Shown in pieces: positions 34,514 to 43,710 of a stretch of DNA of 64,000 bases; the first letter of the stretch is position 1, and each line of letters begins with the position of its first letter. The translations under genes and the position numbers were made by a program. The notes below the pieces were generated by a model that searched no databases, had not been told where the DNA came from, and was given only the letters and a program-made list of their open reading frames with translations. The DNA lies in the NCBI RefSeq assembly GCF_018417475.1, contig NZ_CP054856.1, positions 2,387,001-2,451,000 of the forward strand, given 5' to 3'. The stretch is from Novosphingobium decolorationis (lineage in GTDB: Bacteria > Pseudomonadota > Alphaproteobacteria > Sphingomonadales > Sphingomonadaceae).

Positions 34514-36610
34514 ATGTTCAGATTCAAGCGCGCTCCCGAACCGACTGAGCCGGTCGCGGACACCCAGCCTCTTTCCGACAATGCCCCGGGCGTCGATGCC
34601 GCGCCCGAGACGCCGCGCGCCGGGCGTTCGCGCTGGTGGTGGATCTCGCGCGGGGTGGCAGGCGTCCTCTTTGCCTTCCTGCTCCTGATCGCCTGGCTGG
34701 CCTTTACCGCGCCGCTCTCCAAGTCGCTCCAGCCTGTCTCGCCCCCTCAGATCACGCTACTGGCGGCCGACGGCACACCGATCGCGCGCAACGGGGCCAT
34801 TGTCGCCGCGCCCGTGAAGGCCGCGGACCTGCCCGACCACGTCAAGCAGGCCTTCATCGCGACCGAGGACCGGCGCTTCTACGAGCACTGGGGGATCGAT
34901 CCCTACGGCATCGCGCGCGCGGCCTGGACCAACCTCACCACCGGGACCACGCAGGGCGGCAGCACGATCACCCAGCAGCTCGCCAAGTTCACCTTCCTCT
35001 CGCCCGAACAGAGCCTGACGCGTAAGGCGCGCGAGTCGCTCATCGCGTTCTGGCTGGAAGCCTGGCTGAGCAAGGACGAGATCCTCGAGCGCTACCTTTC
35101 GAACGCCTATTACGGCGACAACACCTATGGTCTGCGCGCGGCCTCGATGCACTACTTCCACCGTCGCCCCGAACGCCTGCTCCCCGGGCAGGCGGCGATG
35201 CTGGCCGGACTGATGAAGGCGCCCTCCAGCCTTGCACCGACCAACCATTACGAGGCCGCAGAAAAGCGCATGCGCGTGGTCCTCGCCGCGATGGTCGATG
35301 CCGGCTACATGACGCGCGAGGAAGCCGCTGCCATTCCCCCTCCCCCGCTCGACGTGCGCGACGGCAATGATCTTCCTACCGGCACCTACTTCGCCGACTG
35401 GGCGTTGCCCCAGGCGCGCAGCATGACCGAACAGGGCTACGCCGCGCAGACGCTGACGACGACGCTCGATGCACGTCTGCAGCTGGCCGCCCGGCGCGCC
35501 ATCGACAGCGCCGCACTGGGCTCCGCGCAGGTCGCGCTCGTCGCCATGCGCCGCAACGGCGAGGTCGTCGCCATGATCGGGGGCAAGGACTACGCCAAGA
35601 GCCCGTTCAACCGCGCGACGCAGGCCAAGCGGCAGCCCGGCTCCACCTTCAAGCTGTTCGTCTATCTTGCCGCGCTTCAGGACGGCTGGAGCCCCGAGGA
35701 CACGATCTCGAACGCGGCCATCGAGACCGGCGGCTACCGCCCCAAGAACTCAGGGGGGCACTATTCGCCCACGATCACGCTGGAGGACGCCTTCGCGCGG
35801 TCGAGCAATGTCGCGGCCGTGCGCCTGTTCCAGCAGGTAGGCGATGAAAAGGTGATCAAGACCGCACGGCGCCTGGGCATTACCGAGCCCCTGCCCGAAG
35901 GCGACCCCAGCCTGGCGCTGGGGACCGCGACAATGCCGCTGATCGAACTGACGGCCGCCTATGCGGGCGTGGCCGCCAACAGCTTCCCGGTCGAGCCACG
36001 CGCCTTCCCGGTCGAGGAGAAGGGCTGGTTCGCCCGCCTGCTCGATGGCAAGCACAGCCTGTCCAAGTCGCAGCACGCAGCGATGGAGAAGATGCTGCGC
36101 GCCGCGGTCAACCGGGGAACGGGGCGCGCCGCGATGCTGCGCTCGGCCAACTTCGGCAAGACCGGCACCAGCCAGGAGAACCGCGACGCGCTGTTCGTCG
36201 GCTATGCGGGCGATTACGTGGTGGGCGTGTGGGTCGGCAACGACGACAATTCCCCGCTCGGGCGGGTGTCGGGCGGCTCGACCCCGGCACGCATCTGGCG
36301 CAGCTTCATGCAGCAGGCGCTGGGCGAGCGTGCGGCTCCCGCAGCCCCCAAGCCGCGCCCCGAAGGCCCGGTGCAGCCGCTCGACATCGAAGGGCTCGAC
36401 CAGATCCCCGACGGCGGCCTGCCGCTGGGCGAAGGCAACCGCCTGCGCATCGAGGACGGAACCGCGATCATCACCACCGACCTCAACGGATTGCCGCTCG
36501 ATATCCAGCTCGACAGCGAGGGCCTGCGCTTTCAGGGCGAACGAACGCTGGAGGAGGCGCGCCGGAGGATCGAGCGGGAGGCCGAAGCGCCGCCGCCCGC
36601 AGGGCCATGA
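34514..36610 (+). CDS. Class A penicillin-binding protein (transglycosylase/transpeptidase)
   Basis: A 698-residue bifunctional peptidoglycan synthase. A cytoplasmic Pro-rich start and one membrane helix (GVAGVLFAFLLLIAWLAFTAPL) are followed by the GT51 transglycosylase (Glu118 in TEDRRFYEHWG, then GGSTITQQLAK and SNAYYG) and the transpeptidase with S377-TFK, S430-SN and K549-TGTS. The short length and absence of an OB domain resemble PBP1C/PBP2A-like enzymes more than PBP1A. ATG 34514 was chosen as MFRFKR; the frame extends upstream without a ribosome-binding site. Confidence 0.93.
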   Translation: MFRFKRAPEPTEPVADTQPLSDNAPGVDAAPETPRAGRSRWWWISRGVAGVLFAFLLLIAWLAFTAPLSKSLQPVSPPQITLLAADGTPIARNGAIVAAPVKAADLPDHVKQAFIATEDRRFYEHWGIDPYGIARAAWTNLTTGTTQGGSTITQQLAKFTFLSPEQSLTRKARESLIAFWLEAWLSKDEILERYLSNAYYGDNTYGLRAASMHYFHRRPERLLPGQAAMLAGLMKAPSSLAPTNHYEAAEKRMRVVLAAMVDAGYMTREEAAAIPPPPLDVRDGNDLPTGTYFADWALPQARSMTEQGYAAQTLTTTLDARLQLAARRAIDSAALGSAQVALVAMRRNGEVVAMIGGKDYAKSPFNRATQAKRQPGSTFKLFVYLAALQDGWSPEDTISNAAIETGGYRPKNSGGHYSPTITLEDAFARSSNVAAVRLFQQVGDEKVIKTARRLGITEPLPEGDPSLALGTATMPLIELTAAYAGVAANSFPVEPRAFPVEEKGWFARLLDGKHSLSKSQHAAMEKMLRAAVNRGTGRAAMLRSANFGKTGTSQENRDALFVGYAGDYVVGVWVGNDDNSPLGRVSGGSTPARIWRSFMQQALGERAAPAAPKPRPEGPVQPLDIEGLDQIPDGGLPLGEGNRLRIEDGTAIITTDLNGLPLDIQLDSEGLRFQGERTLEEARRRIEREAEAPPPAGP

Positions 36611-36620
36611 AGGAGTGATT

Positions 36621-36733
36621 CAAGGGGCCATCGCCCCTTGACCCCTAAATGGGCGACCTCACCGCTTTTCGCCACCGTGGCGCACGGAAGGTGAGCTGGA
36701 CAGTCTGGGGAGCCCGAGGGCGATGGCCCTCGG
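36621..36733 (+). repeat. Nested palindromic intergenic repeat, copy 1
   Basis: Starts with the hairpin CAAGGGGCCATCGCCCCTTG, followed by a middle inverted pair (GACCTCACC and GGTGAG), and ends with CCGAGGGCGATGGCCCTCGG. It lies between convergent genes (penicillin-binding protein and plsC). Three further copies are at 42898, 56245 and 60915 (inverted). Confidence 0.85.
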
Positions 36734-36750
36734 AAATCTTCATTCACCCC

Positions 36751-37443
36751 TTAGTGATGCGTGGTGATCGCGGCGCCTACGCGCGCCTCGATCTCGGCGC
36801 GGGGCAGGCCAGGCTCGATGCGTTCGCCCAGCGTGTAGGTGATCGTCCCCGCCTTCTTCCAGATGCGATGATAGAGCCGCCCGCTGTCGACCGCGACCGG
36901 CACGACCGGAAGGCCCAGCATCTTGTAGGTTCCGGCAAATCCCGAACGCAGCTGGGCGGTGGCGCCGGTCGGCATGCGCGTGCCTTCCGGGAAGATCACC
37001 AGCTGGCGCCCCCTGGCCGCGAACCCGCGCGCGGTCGCGATCATCCGGCGCAGCGAGGCCGCTCCGCCCGCGCGTTCGACCGCGACCACGCCAAAGCGCG
37101 AGAGAGCCCAGCCCCACCCCGGAATCTTGAGAAGTTCGGACTTGGGAAAAGGCGTGGGCCAGGGCGTCAGCAGCGGCAGCTCGATCGCCTCGAAGAAGCT
37201 CTCGTGGCGCATCGCCACCAGCACGCCGTCTTCGGGAAATTCGCCCTTTATCTCCACCCGGATGCCCAGCAGCCAACGGCAGCAGAAGCGGTGAAAGGCG
37301 CTCCAGCTGTACGCCAGCAGCCAGATCTGGCGCTCACCCAGCGCCGCGAACGGCAGGGCCAGGAAAACCATGATCACCGAGCCGGGATAGAAGATGGCGT
37401 AGAACGCAAGGCTGCGCACGACGTCTGCGAAACGGGTCTCCAT
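36751..37443 (-). CDS. plsC: 1-acyl-sn-glycerol-3-phosphate acyltransferase
   Basis: A membrane enzyme of 230 residues that acylates lysophosphatidic acid to phosphatidic acid. The acyltransferase block I is MRHESFFEAIELP (H-x4-E variant, frequent in alphaproteobacteria), block III is FPEGTRMPTG, and block IV is LPVVPVAVDSG. The N-terminus has two hydrophobic segments. I start at the ATG at 37443, which overlaps the YdcF stop (TGATG); an upstream ATG at 37464 is possible. It forms an operon with the ydcF-like gene. Confidence 0.9.
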   Translation of the reverse strand: METRFADVVRSLAFYAIFYPGSVIMVFLALPFAALGERQIWLLAYSWSAFHRFCCRWLLGIRVEIKGEFPEDGVLVAMRHESFFEAIELPLLTPWPTPFPKSELLKIPGWGWALSRFGVVAVERAGGAASLRRMIATARGFAARGRQLVIFPEGTRMPTGATAQLRSGFAGTYKMLGLPVVPVAVDSGRLYHRIWKKAGTITYTLGERIEPGLPRAEIEARVGAAITTHH

Positions 37444-37985
37444 CACGGGCTCCATTGCTCCCACAGGTTGCTGGCGAGGCGCCAGAGGAGCTTGTGATAT
37501 TCGAGGAACAGGGCGCTGAAGCTGGGGCGCGAGCGAACCGCATCGCGCCGCACCTCAACGCCCTCGGGCAGTTCGCGCAGCAATTCCAGTTCGGCGCGGC
37601 GCATGTGCCAGTCGGCGGTCACCAGGCGGATCGTGCGCACCTTGTGCCGCTCCACCCAGCGCGCGGTCTCGACCCCGTTCGAGCGCGTGTCATAGGCCTC
37701 GAAACCCAGGTCCACGCAGCACTGCATGGTGCGCGCAGGCACCTTGAACTCGGCCGCGAACTCGACCGGACGCACTTCGGGATCGACGCCGGAAACGAAC
37801 AGGCGCGGCGCAGCGCCCTTCTCCAGCCCATCAAGCGCATGTTCGATACGCCCCCTGCTGCCCGTCAGCACGATGATCGCATCGCTCTTGGACGCACCCA
37901 CCATCGGCCCGGGCAGCGTCACGGCGAACCAGACGAAGCCGAAGAACCAGACAAGCACGACAAAGGCGGCGGTGCGACGAAACAT
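37443..37985 (-). CDS. YdcF-family (DUF218) membrane protein
   Basis: A 180-residue protein with an N-terminal membrane helix (AAFVVLVWFFGFVWFAVTL) and a DUF218 domain: DAIIVLTGSRGRIEHALDGLEKG, RLFVSG, SNGVETARWVERHKVRTIRLVTADWHMRRAELEL. YdcF/SanA/ElyC relatives act in envelope maintenance; the reaction is unknown. It overlaps plsC by one base. Confidence 0.88.
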   Translation of the reverse strand: MFRRTAAFVVLVWFFGFVWFAVTLPGPMVGASKSDAIIVLTGSRGRIEHALDGLEKGAAPRLFVSGVDPEVRPVEFAAEFKVPARTMQCCVDLGFEAYDTRSNGVETARWVERHKVRTIRLVTADWHMRRAELELLRELPEGVEVRRDAVRSRPSFSALFLEYHKLLWRLASNLWEQWSP

Positions 37986-38064
37986 GACCTTGCAGGAAAT
38001 AGCGGTTGATTGCTTTCGCGGGCCTTATGGCGACACTTGCCCGCGTGTACCAGTGCTCTTTGCC

Positions 38065-39021
38065 CTAGAGCATCTTGCGCAGGGCGTGAAGCACGGTGAA
38101 GCGGGCCGTGATCATGGCCAGAAGCGTGGCGAGGATCGGCACCAGCGCCAGCAGAAACCAGTCGCTCCAGACCAGCGCACCGTTGTCGACAAGGCCTGCC
38201 CCCAGCCCCTCGAATCGGCGAGCCAGGAGCACGATGACGACCAGCGCCAGCGCCAGCCCGACCGCGCCGCCGCCCGCGGCATCAAAGCCGATCGAACGCT
38301 GGAACACCCGCGCCACCTGCTTGTCGGTTCCGCCCAGGAGGTGGACGATCTCGATCACGTCGCGGTTGGCGCCAAGCGCCGAGCGCGCCGCCAGAAGTAC
38401 CGCGGCGGCCAGCGCCAGGGTAAGCAGTGCGACCAGCGCAATGGCGAGGATCTGGAGCGAGACCATCGCCTCGAACACCGGGCGCAGCCAGCTCGACTGG
38501 GCATCGACGCGGGCCGCCTCCGTCACCTTGCGCGCGGCGGCGCGGATCGTCTCGACCCGCTGCGGCGTCGCGCCGGTGGCGAGGCGCACGTCGATCAGCG
38601 CAGGGACAGGAATGGCCGAGCCGGTCGCCTCGGCGATGCCGCTGCCCAGCCACGGCTCGATCAGGCTGTCGAGTTCCTCGCGCGGCACGATGCGCAGGCC
38701 GCTGACGCCGGGGAGCTGCTGCACGGCCTTCGCCACATCGCGCGTCTGGCGATCCCGGGTATCCTCGCGCGGCTCGATGATCTGGATGGTGACGCCGCCT
38801 TCGATCTCGGCCTTCGCGGCCGAAACCGCGTTGCCGATGGAAAGCCCGGCGGCGAGCGCAATCGCGGTCAGGGCGACCATGATCGCGATCACCCAGGGCA
38901 TGGGCCCGGACATGCGCCCCTGCGGGATCAGCTCGGCACCGCCCCCGCCCAGACGCCGCATCCCGTGCAGCATCGAAGGGCCCAGACGCCGCTCGCGCCG
39001 TGTCGTCCCATCGCGGCTCAT
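38065..39021 (-). CDS. ftsX: Cell-division ABC permease FtsX
   Basis: A 318-residue protein with four predicted membrane segments: the first near residues 39-62 (WVIAIMVALTAIALAAGLSIG), then a periplasmic domain, then three C-terminal helices (EAMVSLQILAIALVALLTLALAAAVLL and following). It works with FtsE at the septum to activate peptidoglycan hydrolases. The periplasmic part contains the permease-typical LPGVSGLRIVPREEL. It starts 13 bases after the ftsE stop. Confidence 0.9.
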   Translation of the reverse strand: MSRDGTTRRERRLGPSMLHGMRRLGGGGAELIPQGRMSGPMPWVIAIMVALTAIALAAGLSIGNAVSAAKAEIEGGVTIQIIEPREDTRDRQTRDVAKAVQQLPGVSGLRIVPREELDSLIEPWLGSGIAEATGSAIPVPALIDVRLATGATPQRVETIRAAARKVTEAARVDAQSSWLRPVFEAMVSLQILAIALVALLTLALAAAVLLAARSALGANRDVIEIVHLLGGTDKQVARVFQRSIGFDAAGGGAVGLALALVVIVLLARRFEGLGAGLVDNGALVWSDWFLLALVPILATLLAMITARFTVLHALRKML

Positions 39022-39034
39022 GTGCGCCTCCCGC

Positions 39035-39748
39035 TCATGTCCGACGGGCCGGAGAATGGCGCAGCGCGCCGGTCGGATCGGCCAGCCGCCCGCGCTCCAG
39101 GCGCATGATCAGGCTGTCGGGCACCTTGCGCAGGAGATCGAGATCGTGGGTGGCGACCACCACGGTCGTGCCCTGGCGGTTGAGCATCTCGAACAGGCGC
39201 AGAAGCTTGAGCGCCATCTCGGGATCGACGTTGCCGGTCGGCTCGTCGGCGACGAGGACGGCCGGGCGCCCGATCACCGCACGGGCGATGGCGATGCGCT
39301 GCTGCTCACCGCCCGAAAGCGTGGCGGGCACCGCGTCGATCCGCTCGGAAAGCCCCACCCATTCGAGGATGTCGCGCACGGGGCCGGCGATGTCCTTCTC
39401 CCCGTGGCCGGCCACGCGCAGCGGCAGGGCCACGTTGTCGAAGGCGGAGAGGTGGGGGACAAGCCGGAAGTCCTGGAAGACCACGCCAATCCGGCGGCGC
39501 AGCGCGGGCAGGCTCGCGCGAGAGAGCGTGATCGCATCGTTGCCGAACATGCGCACCGCGCCGCGCGAAGGGCGCTGGGCGAGATAGAGAAGTTTCAGCA
39601 GCGACGTCTTGCCCGCACCGCTGGCGCCCGTCAGGAAATAGAAGCGCCCTGCATAGAGGGTGAACGTCAGGTCGCTCAGCACCTCGCGTTCGGTGCCATA
39701 GCGCAGCCCGACATTGTCGAAGTGGATGATTTCGCCCTCGGCAGTCAT
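39035..39748 (-). CDS. ftsE: Cell-division ATP-binding protein FtsE
   Basis: A 237-residue ABC ATPase: Walker A GASGAGKTSLLK, Q-loop VVFQDFRLVPHLSAFDNV, signature LSGGEQQRIAIARA, Walker B AVLVADEPTGNVDP and the H-loop VVVATHD. It energises FtsX. ATG 39748 (MTAEGEIIHFDNV) fits the family start; the frame upstream to 39850 looks non-coding. An operon with ftsX. Confidence 0.95.
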   Translation of the reverse strand: MTAEGEIIHFDNVGLRYGTEREVLSDLTFTLYAGRFYFLTGASGAGKTSLLKLLYLAQRPSRGAVRMFGNDAITLSRASLPALRRRIGVVFQDFRLVPHLSAFDNVALPLRVAGHGEKDIAGPVRDILEWVGLSERIDAVPATLSGGEQQRIAIARAVIGRPAVLVADEPTGNVDPEMALKLLRLFEMLNRQGTTVVVATHDLDLLRKVPDSLIMRLERGRLADPTGALRHSPARRT

Positions 39749-39900
39749 TCGTCTTCTGGTGAATAGTCCTGGCAGGGCCGAAAAGATGCGGCCTTGCGCG
39801 CTATAGCGAGCAATCCATGTGGAAAAAAGGGCAATACGCCCCGTACCCACAAGTCGGGTGCTTGTCGTCCCTTAGCGAATGGTGCTTATGAGGTACTCGT

Positions 39901-40818
39901 ATGATTATCGCCTGCCCTGCCTGCTCTACGCGTTACGCCGTACCGGATAACGCCATCGGCGTGGAAGGCCGCACGGTCCGCTGCGCCAAGTGCAAGCACA
40001 GCTGGTACCAGGACGGCTCTTCCCCCGAGGAACTGGCCGCGCCCGCTCCCCAGCCCCGCCCGGCACCTGCGGCCGCACCGGCGCCGAGCCCGCAGCCGGC
40101 GCGGGAACCCGAGGCTGCACCTCCCCCGCCCGCTCCCGAGCCGGTGGCCGCAACGCCAGCTCCCGCAGCGCCCACACCGGCACCGGCTCCCGCACCTGCC
40201 CCGGCACCACGCGCAGCGCCCAGGCCAGCCGGCAAGCCCAAGGTGCGGACCGATGCGGAACGCGCCGAGATGGCGACGCCCGCCTCGCTGCGAAAGCCCC
40301 CGGCGGCGGTCTACGACGACACCGAGAACACGGTCCACTACGCCGACGAGCGCAGCTCCAGCTTCGATTTCGCACCGCCCTTCCAGCCCCGCCGCAACTG
40401 GGCGAAGATCGGCACCTACGCGGCCTCGATCTTTGCGGTGGTGACGCTGGGCCTGACCGGCGCCATCGCCTGGGGCGGCCTGCCCAACTGGATCCCCACC
40501 CCGCACGAGACGTTCCGGCAGGGCGAACCTGACCTCCAGCTCGATTTTCCGCGCAAGCGCCAGGACCGCCAGCGCCTGGCCGATGGCAGCGACTTCTTCA
40601 GCGTCAGCGGCACGATCGGCAACATCGGCAGCGAGACCCGCTACGTGCCCTCGCTGCTGGTCGTCCTGCGCGACGCGCGCGAGCGGATCATCTACGAAAA
40701 GGAAATCGTGCCCCCCACGCGCAAGCTGGCGGCAGGGGAAGTCATCACCATCAACGAGGCCCTGACCGACATCCCCAAGGCCGCGACCACCGCCGAGATC
40801 GGCTGGAAGCCCGACTGA
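39901..40818 (+). CDS. MJ0042-type zinc-ribbon membrane protein
   Basis: A 305-residue protein: an N-terminal zinc ribbon (IIACPACSTRYAVPDNAIGVEGRTVRCAKCKHSW), a long Pro/Ala-rich linker (about 45-110), one membrane helix (IGTYAASIFAVVTLGLTGAIAWG, about 180-203), and a C-terminal beta domain (FFSVSGTIGNIGSETRYVPSLLVVLRDARERIIYEKEI) like those of DUF3426 proteins. Function is unknown. Divergent from ftsE. Confidence 0.85.
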   Translation: MIIACPACSTRYAVPDNAIGVEGRTVRCAKCKHSWYQDGSSPEELAAPAPQPRPAPAAAPAPSPQPAREPEAAPPPPAPEPVAATPAPAAPTPAPAPAPAPAPRAAPRPAGKPKVRTDAERAEMATPASLRKPPAAVYDDTENTVHYADERSSSFDFAPPFQPRRNWAKIGTYAASIFAVVTLGLTGAIAWGGLPNWIPTPHETFRQGEPDLQLDFPRKRQDRQRLADGSDFFSVSGTIGNIGSETRYVPSLLVVLRDARERIIYEKEIVPPTRKLAAGEVITINEALTDIPKAATTAEIGWKPD

Positions 40819-40906
40819 ACCCCCGCAGCGAACGGGGCCTGACAAAGCGCCGCGCCCCATAGACCGGTCACGCCGTTGTCATACGTCCGCGCCATAGGGG
40901 CCGGGC

Positions 40907-41767
40907 ATGCCTTCCCATCCCCCACACCCGACGACCGTGGCCGAAACCGGCCCTGTCCGCCTGATCGTTCTGGCCGGGCAGCGCTGCCCGTCTTCTGACC
41001 CGCTGTCCGAACGCTTCGGTGTCAGCCACCGCAGCCTGATCCCACTCGCCGGCCGCCCGCTGATTGCCCATGTCCTGCAGACCGGCGCGCAGCACCCCAA
41101 GGTCGGCAGCCTCGCCATCTGCATCGAGCAGGAGGCCTTCGATCCGGTCTGGGACGTGCTCACCCGCCTTCCCGGCCGGGGCGCGGTCACTCTCGTCGAA
41201 GCGCGCGAGGATGTTGCCCAGAGCATTCGCGCCGCCGCGCAAGGGTGGGATGGCCCGCTCCTCGTCACCACCGCCGACCATGCGCTCCTGAGCGGCGAGA
41301 CCATCGACCAGCTGGTCACGGCCCTGGAGAGCGCCGACATCGCGCTCGCGCTCGCCCCGCGCGACGCAGTCGAGGCGGTCCACCCCAGCGGCTCACCGCA
41401 TTACCTGACCTTGCGTGACGGGCACCTGGCGCCCTGCGACCTCTACGGTGTGCGCAGCGCGGACTTCCTGGGGGCCGCCTCGATCTTCCGGGGACGCCGC
41501 GCCTCGGTGCGGGTGGCCTTGCGCATTGCACGCGCCATGGGCCTTGTCGGCCTGCTCCTGCTGGCATTGGGCCTCGAGACGCGCAGCGGCGCTCTTGCAC
41601 GCGCCTCGCGCCGCCTGCGGGCCCGTGTGGAGGCGGTCATCACGCCGGACGGCACACAGGCCATCGATGTCGGAAACGAGCAGAGCTACGCCATCGTGCG
41701 CCACCAGCTTGAGGCGCGCGCGCGCGCGGTGGCAACAGTTCAGGACACTGCCCTCAGCGCCTCCTGA
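40907..41767 (+). CDS. MobA-like NTP transferase domain protein
   Basis: A 286-residue protein with the nucleotidyltransferase fold: LIVLAGQRCPSSDPLSERFGVSHRSLIPLAGRPLIAHVLQT, then LLVTTADHALLS (acidic metal site). It differs from MobA in a degenerate P-loop-like start. Residues about 208-225 (MGLVGLLLLALGLE) are hydrophobic. Relatives activate sugars, cobinamide or molybdopterin. The substrate cannot be told. Confidence 0.75.
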   Translation: MPSHPPHPTTVAETGPVRLIVLAGQRCPSSDPLSERFGVSHRSLIPLAGRPLIAHVLQTGAQHPKVGSLAICIEQEAFDPVWDVLTRLPGRGAVTLVEAREDVAQSIRAAAQGWDGPLLVTTADHALLSGETIDQLVTALESADIALALAPRDAVEAVHPSGSPHYLTLRDGHLAPCDLYGVRSADFLGAASIFRGRRASVRVALRIARAMGLVGLLLLALGLETRSGALARASRRLRARVEAVITPDGTQAIDVGNEQSYAIVRHQLEARARAVATVQDTALSAS

Positions 41768-41882
41768 CGCCCCCCCTGCACGCACCACGCGCACCACGCA
41801 GACACGCCAAAAGGCACCAGCCTTCCGGTGTCCCGGGAGGGGTGCCCGAAGGCTTTTATCCGTTTCTTTTCAGAAATCTGCC

Positions 41883-41969
41883 TGGTGCGGTCGAGAAGAC
41901 TCGAACTTCCACGGGCTTTCGCCCACAACGACCTCAACGTTGCGCGTCTACCAATTCCGCCACGACCGC
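41883..41969 (-). tRNA. tRNA-Leu (anticodon GAG)
   Basis: 87 bases with encoded CCA. The acceptor GCGGTCG pairs with CGACCGC; the anticodon stem-loop CAACG-TTGAGGT-CGTTG gives GAG. A long variable arm (TGGGCGAAAGCCC) confirms a class II tRNA. The T-arm is GAAGTTCGAGTCTTC. Confidence 0.95.
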
Positions 41970-42173
41970 TAAATCAGAGGAGCTTTTGAAAGCGTCCCTC
42001 GGCAGGAGCGCGCCCCTAGCAAGGCTTTCCGGACCCGGCAAGTGATTCGTTTCGATTATTTTTGCAGCGCCTGCGCTCCCACCGCACCCGCATGGCAAAA
42101 ACTCCCGCATTTCCGCCATTTCAGTTGAAATTCGGCGCGCAAAAAAAGTTTCAGGCAGCCGCAGTGATGCGGA

Positions 42174-42190
42174 CCAAAGTGCAATATCGG
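42174..42190 (+). promoter_or_regulatory. Quinoprotein regulon motif, site 1
   Basis: CCAAAGTGCAATATCGG, 61 bases before the lipoprotein cytochrome c start. It matches CCAWRGTNCAAT, shared by seven promoter regions in this cluster. Confidence 0.65.
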
Positions 42191-42250
42191 ACGCCGCGCC
42201 TTCCATGCGAAACCCTGCGCAAAGATCATGAACGGGGAGAATTTTTCGCC

Positions 42251-42868
42251 ATGCGTCATCCACGCGCCCATTCGCGAGGCCCTGGGACCTCGTCCATCGC
42301 CCTTGGCCTTGGTCTTGCGCTGGCCCTCTGCGCCTGTTCGGGCGGCGAGCAGAGCGAGGCTCCGACCACGCCGGAACCCAGCGCAAGCGCGACCTTGCCC
42401 GAGAGCCCGGCCGAACCGGACAGCCCGCCCGCCAGCCAGCCGAGCGAAAGCCCCTCCCCGCAAGCCGAGGCCAGCCCGGAGCCGAGCCCAACTCCCACGC
42501 CCACCGAGACCAAGGCCGCCCCGGCACCCAAACCCGCACCTGCGCCGACACCAAGCCCGGAACCTGTAGCCGCAGCCGGCCCGCCCGCCGCCTTCGGGCG
42601 CTGCGCGGTGTGCCACAACGCGGAGAAAGGCGCGCCCGACAAGCTGGGGCCCAACCTCTTCGGCACCTTCGGCCACCCGATGGGCCAGGGCAGCTTCGCC
42701 TATTCGGACGCGCTCAAGAACGCGGGGCTCACCATGGACGAAGCCACCTTGCACCAGTGGCTGGAGAACCCACGCAAGCTGGTCCCGGGCAACCGCATGA
42801 GCTTTCCCGGCATCAAGGACGCAGCCAAGCGCCAGGAAATTATCGATTATCTGAAGAAGCTGCGCTGA
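42251..42868 (+). CDS. Lipoprotein cytochrome c (class I, cytochrome c2-like)
   Basis: A 205-residue protein. The leader ends LALCAC, a lipobox at about Cys31-33. A ~75-residue Pro/Ser/Glu/Ala-rich linker is followed by a cytochrome c domain with heme motif CAVCH, LGPNLFGTFG and the Met ligand in NRMSFPG. It probably carries electrons from periplasmic dehydrogenases while tethered to a membrane. ATG 42251 was chosen for the signal peptide; the upstream frame is spurious. Confidence 0.87.
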   Translation: MRHPRAHSRGPGTSSIALGLGLALALCACSGGEQSEAPTTPEPSASATLPESPAEPDSPPASQPSESPSPQAEASPEPSPTPTPTETKAAPAPKPAPAPTPSPEPVAAAGPPAAFGRCAVCHNAEKGAPDKLGPNLFGTFGHPMGQGSFAYSDALKNAGLTMDEATLHQWLENPRKLVPGNRMSFPGIKDAAKRQEIIDYLKKLR

Positions 42869-42897
42869 GAAGAAGGACAAGGGAAGAGGATCCTATT

Positions 42898-43011
42898 CAA
42901 GGGGCCATCGCCCCTTGACCCCGGAATCGGCGACCTCGCCTTTCTCGGCCAGGGCAGCGCAGGAAAGGCGAGGTTGCCCGGTTCGGGGAGCCCGAGGGCA
43001 ATGGCCCTCGG
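42898..43011 (+). repeat. Nested palindromic intergenic repeat, copy 2
   Basis: Same layout as copy 1: CAAGGGGCCATCGCCCCTTG at the left, an inner GACCTCGCC/GGCGAGG pair, and CCGAGGGCAATGGCCCTCGG at the right. It lies between the convergent cytochrome c and CXXCW genes. Confidence 0.85.
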
Positions 43012-43036
43012 ACCGGCCTTCCTGCTTCCTTCAGGC

Positions 43037-43642
43037 TCAGGGCGGCACTGTCAACGGCGTGACCTCCACCAGATCACGGCCTGCCGCGTGCCAGCCCTCG
43101 ATGCCCTCCTCGTACCAGTAGACCTGTCCCACGCCCTCGCGCGCAAGGCGACGGGCAACATTCCAGCTCATCCAGCAATCCGAGCGGCAGAACACGATGA
43201 CGGGCAAGTGCGCGTCCTCGCGCCGCGCCTCGGCAATGGCACCACGCAGGGCCTCCCAGAGCCGTGCATCAGGCGGACTGCGCCCCGTTTCCGGGTGCCA
43301 GTGCGCGCCGGGCACACTGCGGTGGGGTTCGGAAAGGTGCCAGCGCCCCGTCGCCGGATCGCGCCAGCCGCCTGTCACGGGCAGCACATCGAGGAACAGC
43401 GCATCGCGCCCCGGCTGCAACGCCAGCACCTCCACCTCGGCCATACGCCGTGCCGGAGCGGGATCACGCGTGACCGGGGCTCGGAAGCGCGCGGTGCGGT
43501 AGCCCTCGGCATCGAACAGGCCCTCTTCGGACAAAGCACGCTCGGGCGAAGGCCGACCGGGCAAGGGCGCACAGGCCAGCGTCAGCAGGGCCGGGGCCAG
43601 CGCGCCCAGTGCCATTCCCCTTTGCCACGCGTGCCTTGCCAT
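43037..43642 (-). CDS. PQQ-catabolism-associated CXXCW rhodanese-like protein
   Basis: A 201-residue periplasmic protein with a signal peptide (MALGALAPALLTLACAPLPG; the Cys may be a lipobox). It has a rhodanese-like fold ending VIVFCRSDCWMSWNVARRLAREGVGQVYWYEEGIEGWHAAG, whose Cys-x3-Cys-Trp motif defines the family found next to PQQ dehydrogenases. Function is unknown; a redox or sulfur role is suggested by the SoxYZ-like and metallohydrolase neighbours. It is divergent from the SoxYZ-like gene with a shared regulatory site. Confidence 0.87.
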   Translation of the reverse strand: MARHAWQRGMALGALAPALLTLACAPLPGRPSPERALSEEGLFDAEGYRTARFRAPVTRDPAPARRMAEVEVLALQPGRDALFLDVLPVTGGWRDPATGRWHLSEPHRSVPGAHWHPETGRSPPDARLWEALRGAIAEARREDAHLPVIVFCRSDCWMSWNVARRLAREGVGQVYWYEEGIEGWHAAGRDLVEVTPLTVPP

Positions 43643-43660
43643 CGTGCCTCCCGTCTCGGT

Positions 43661-43677
43661 CCAAGGTGCAATATGGG
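43661..43677 (+). promoter_or_regulatory. Quinoprotein regulon motif, site 2
   Basis: CCAAGGTGCAATATGGG lies in the 68-base gap between the divergent CXXCW gene and the SoxYZ-like gene and could serve both. Confidence 0.65.
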
Positions 43678-43710
43678 AAGGCCCTGCGCCTGCCTACATT
43701 GCCCATTGGT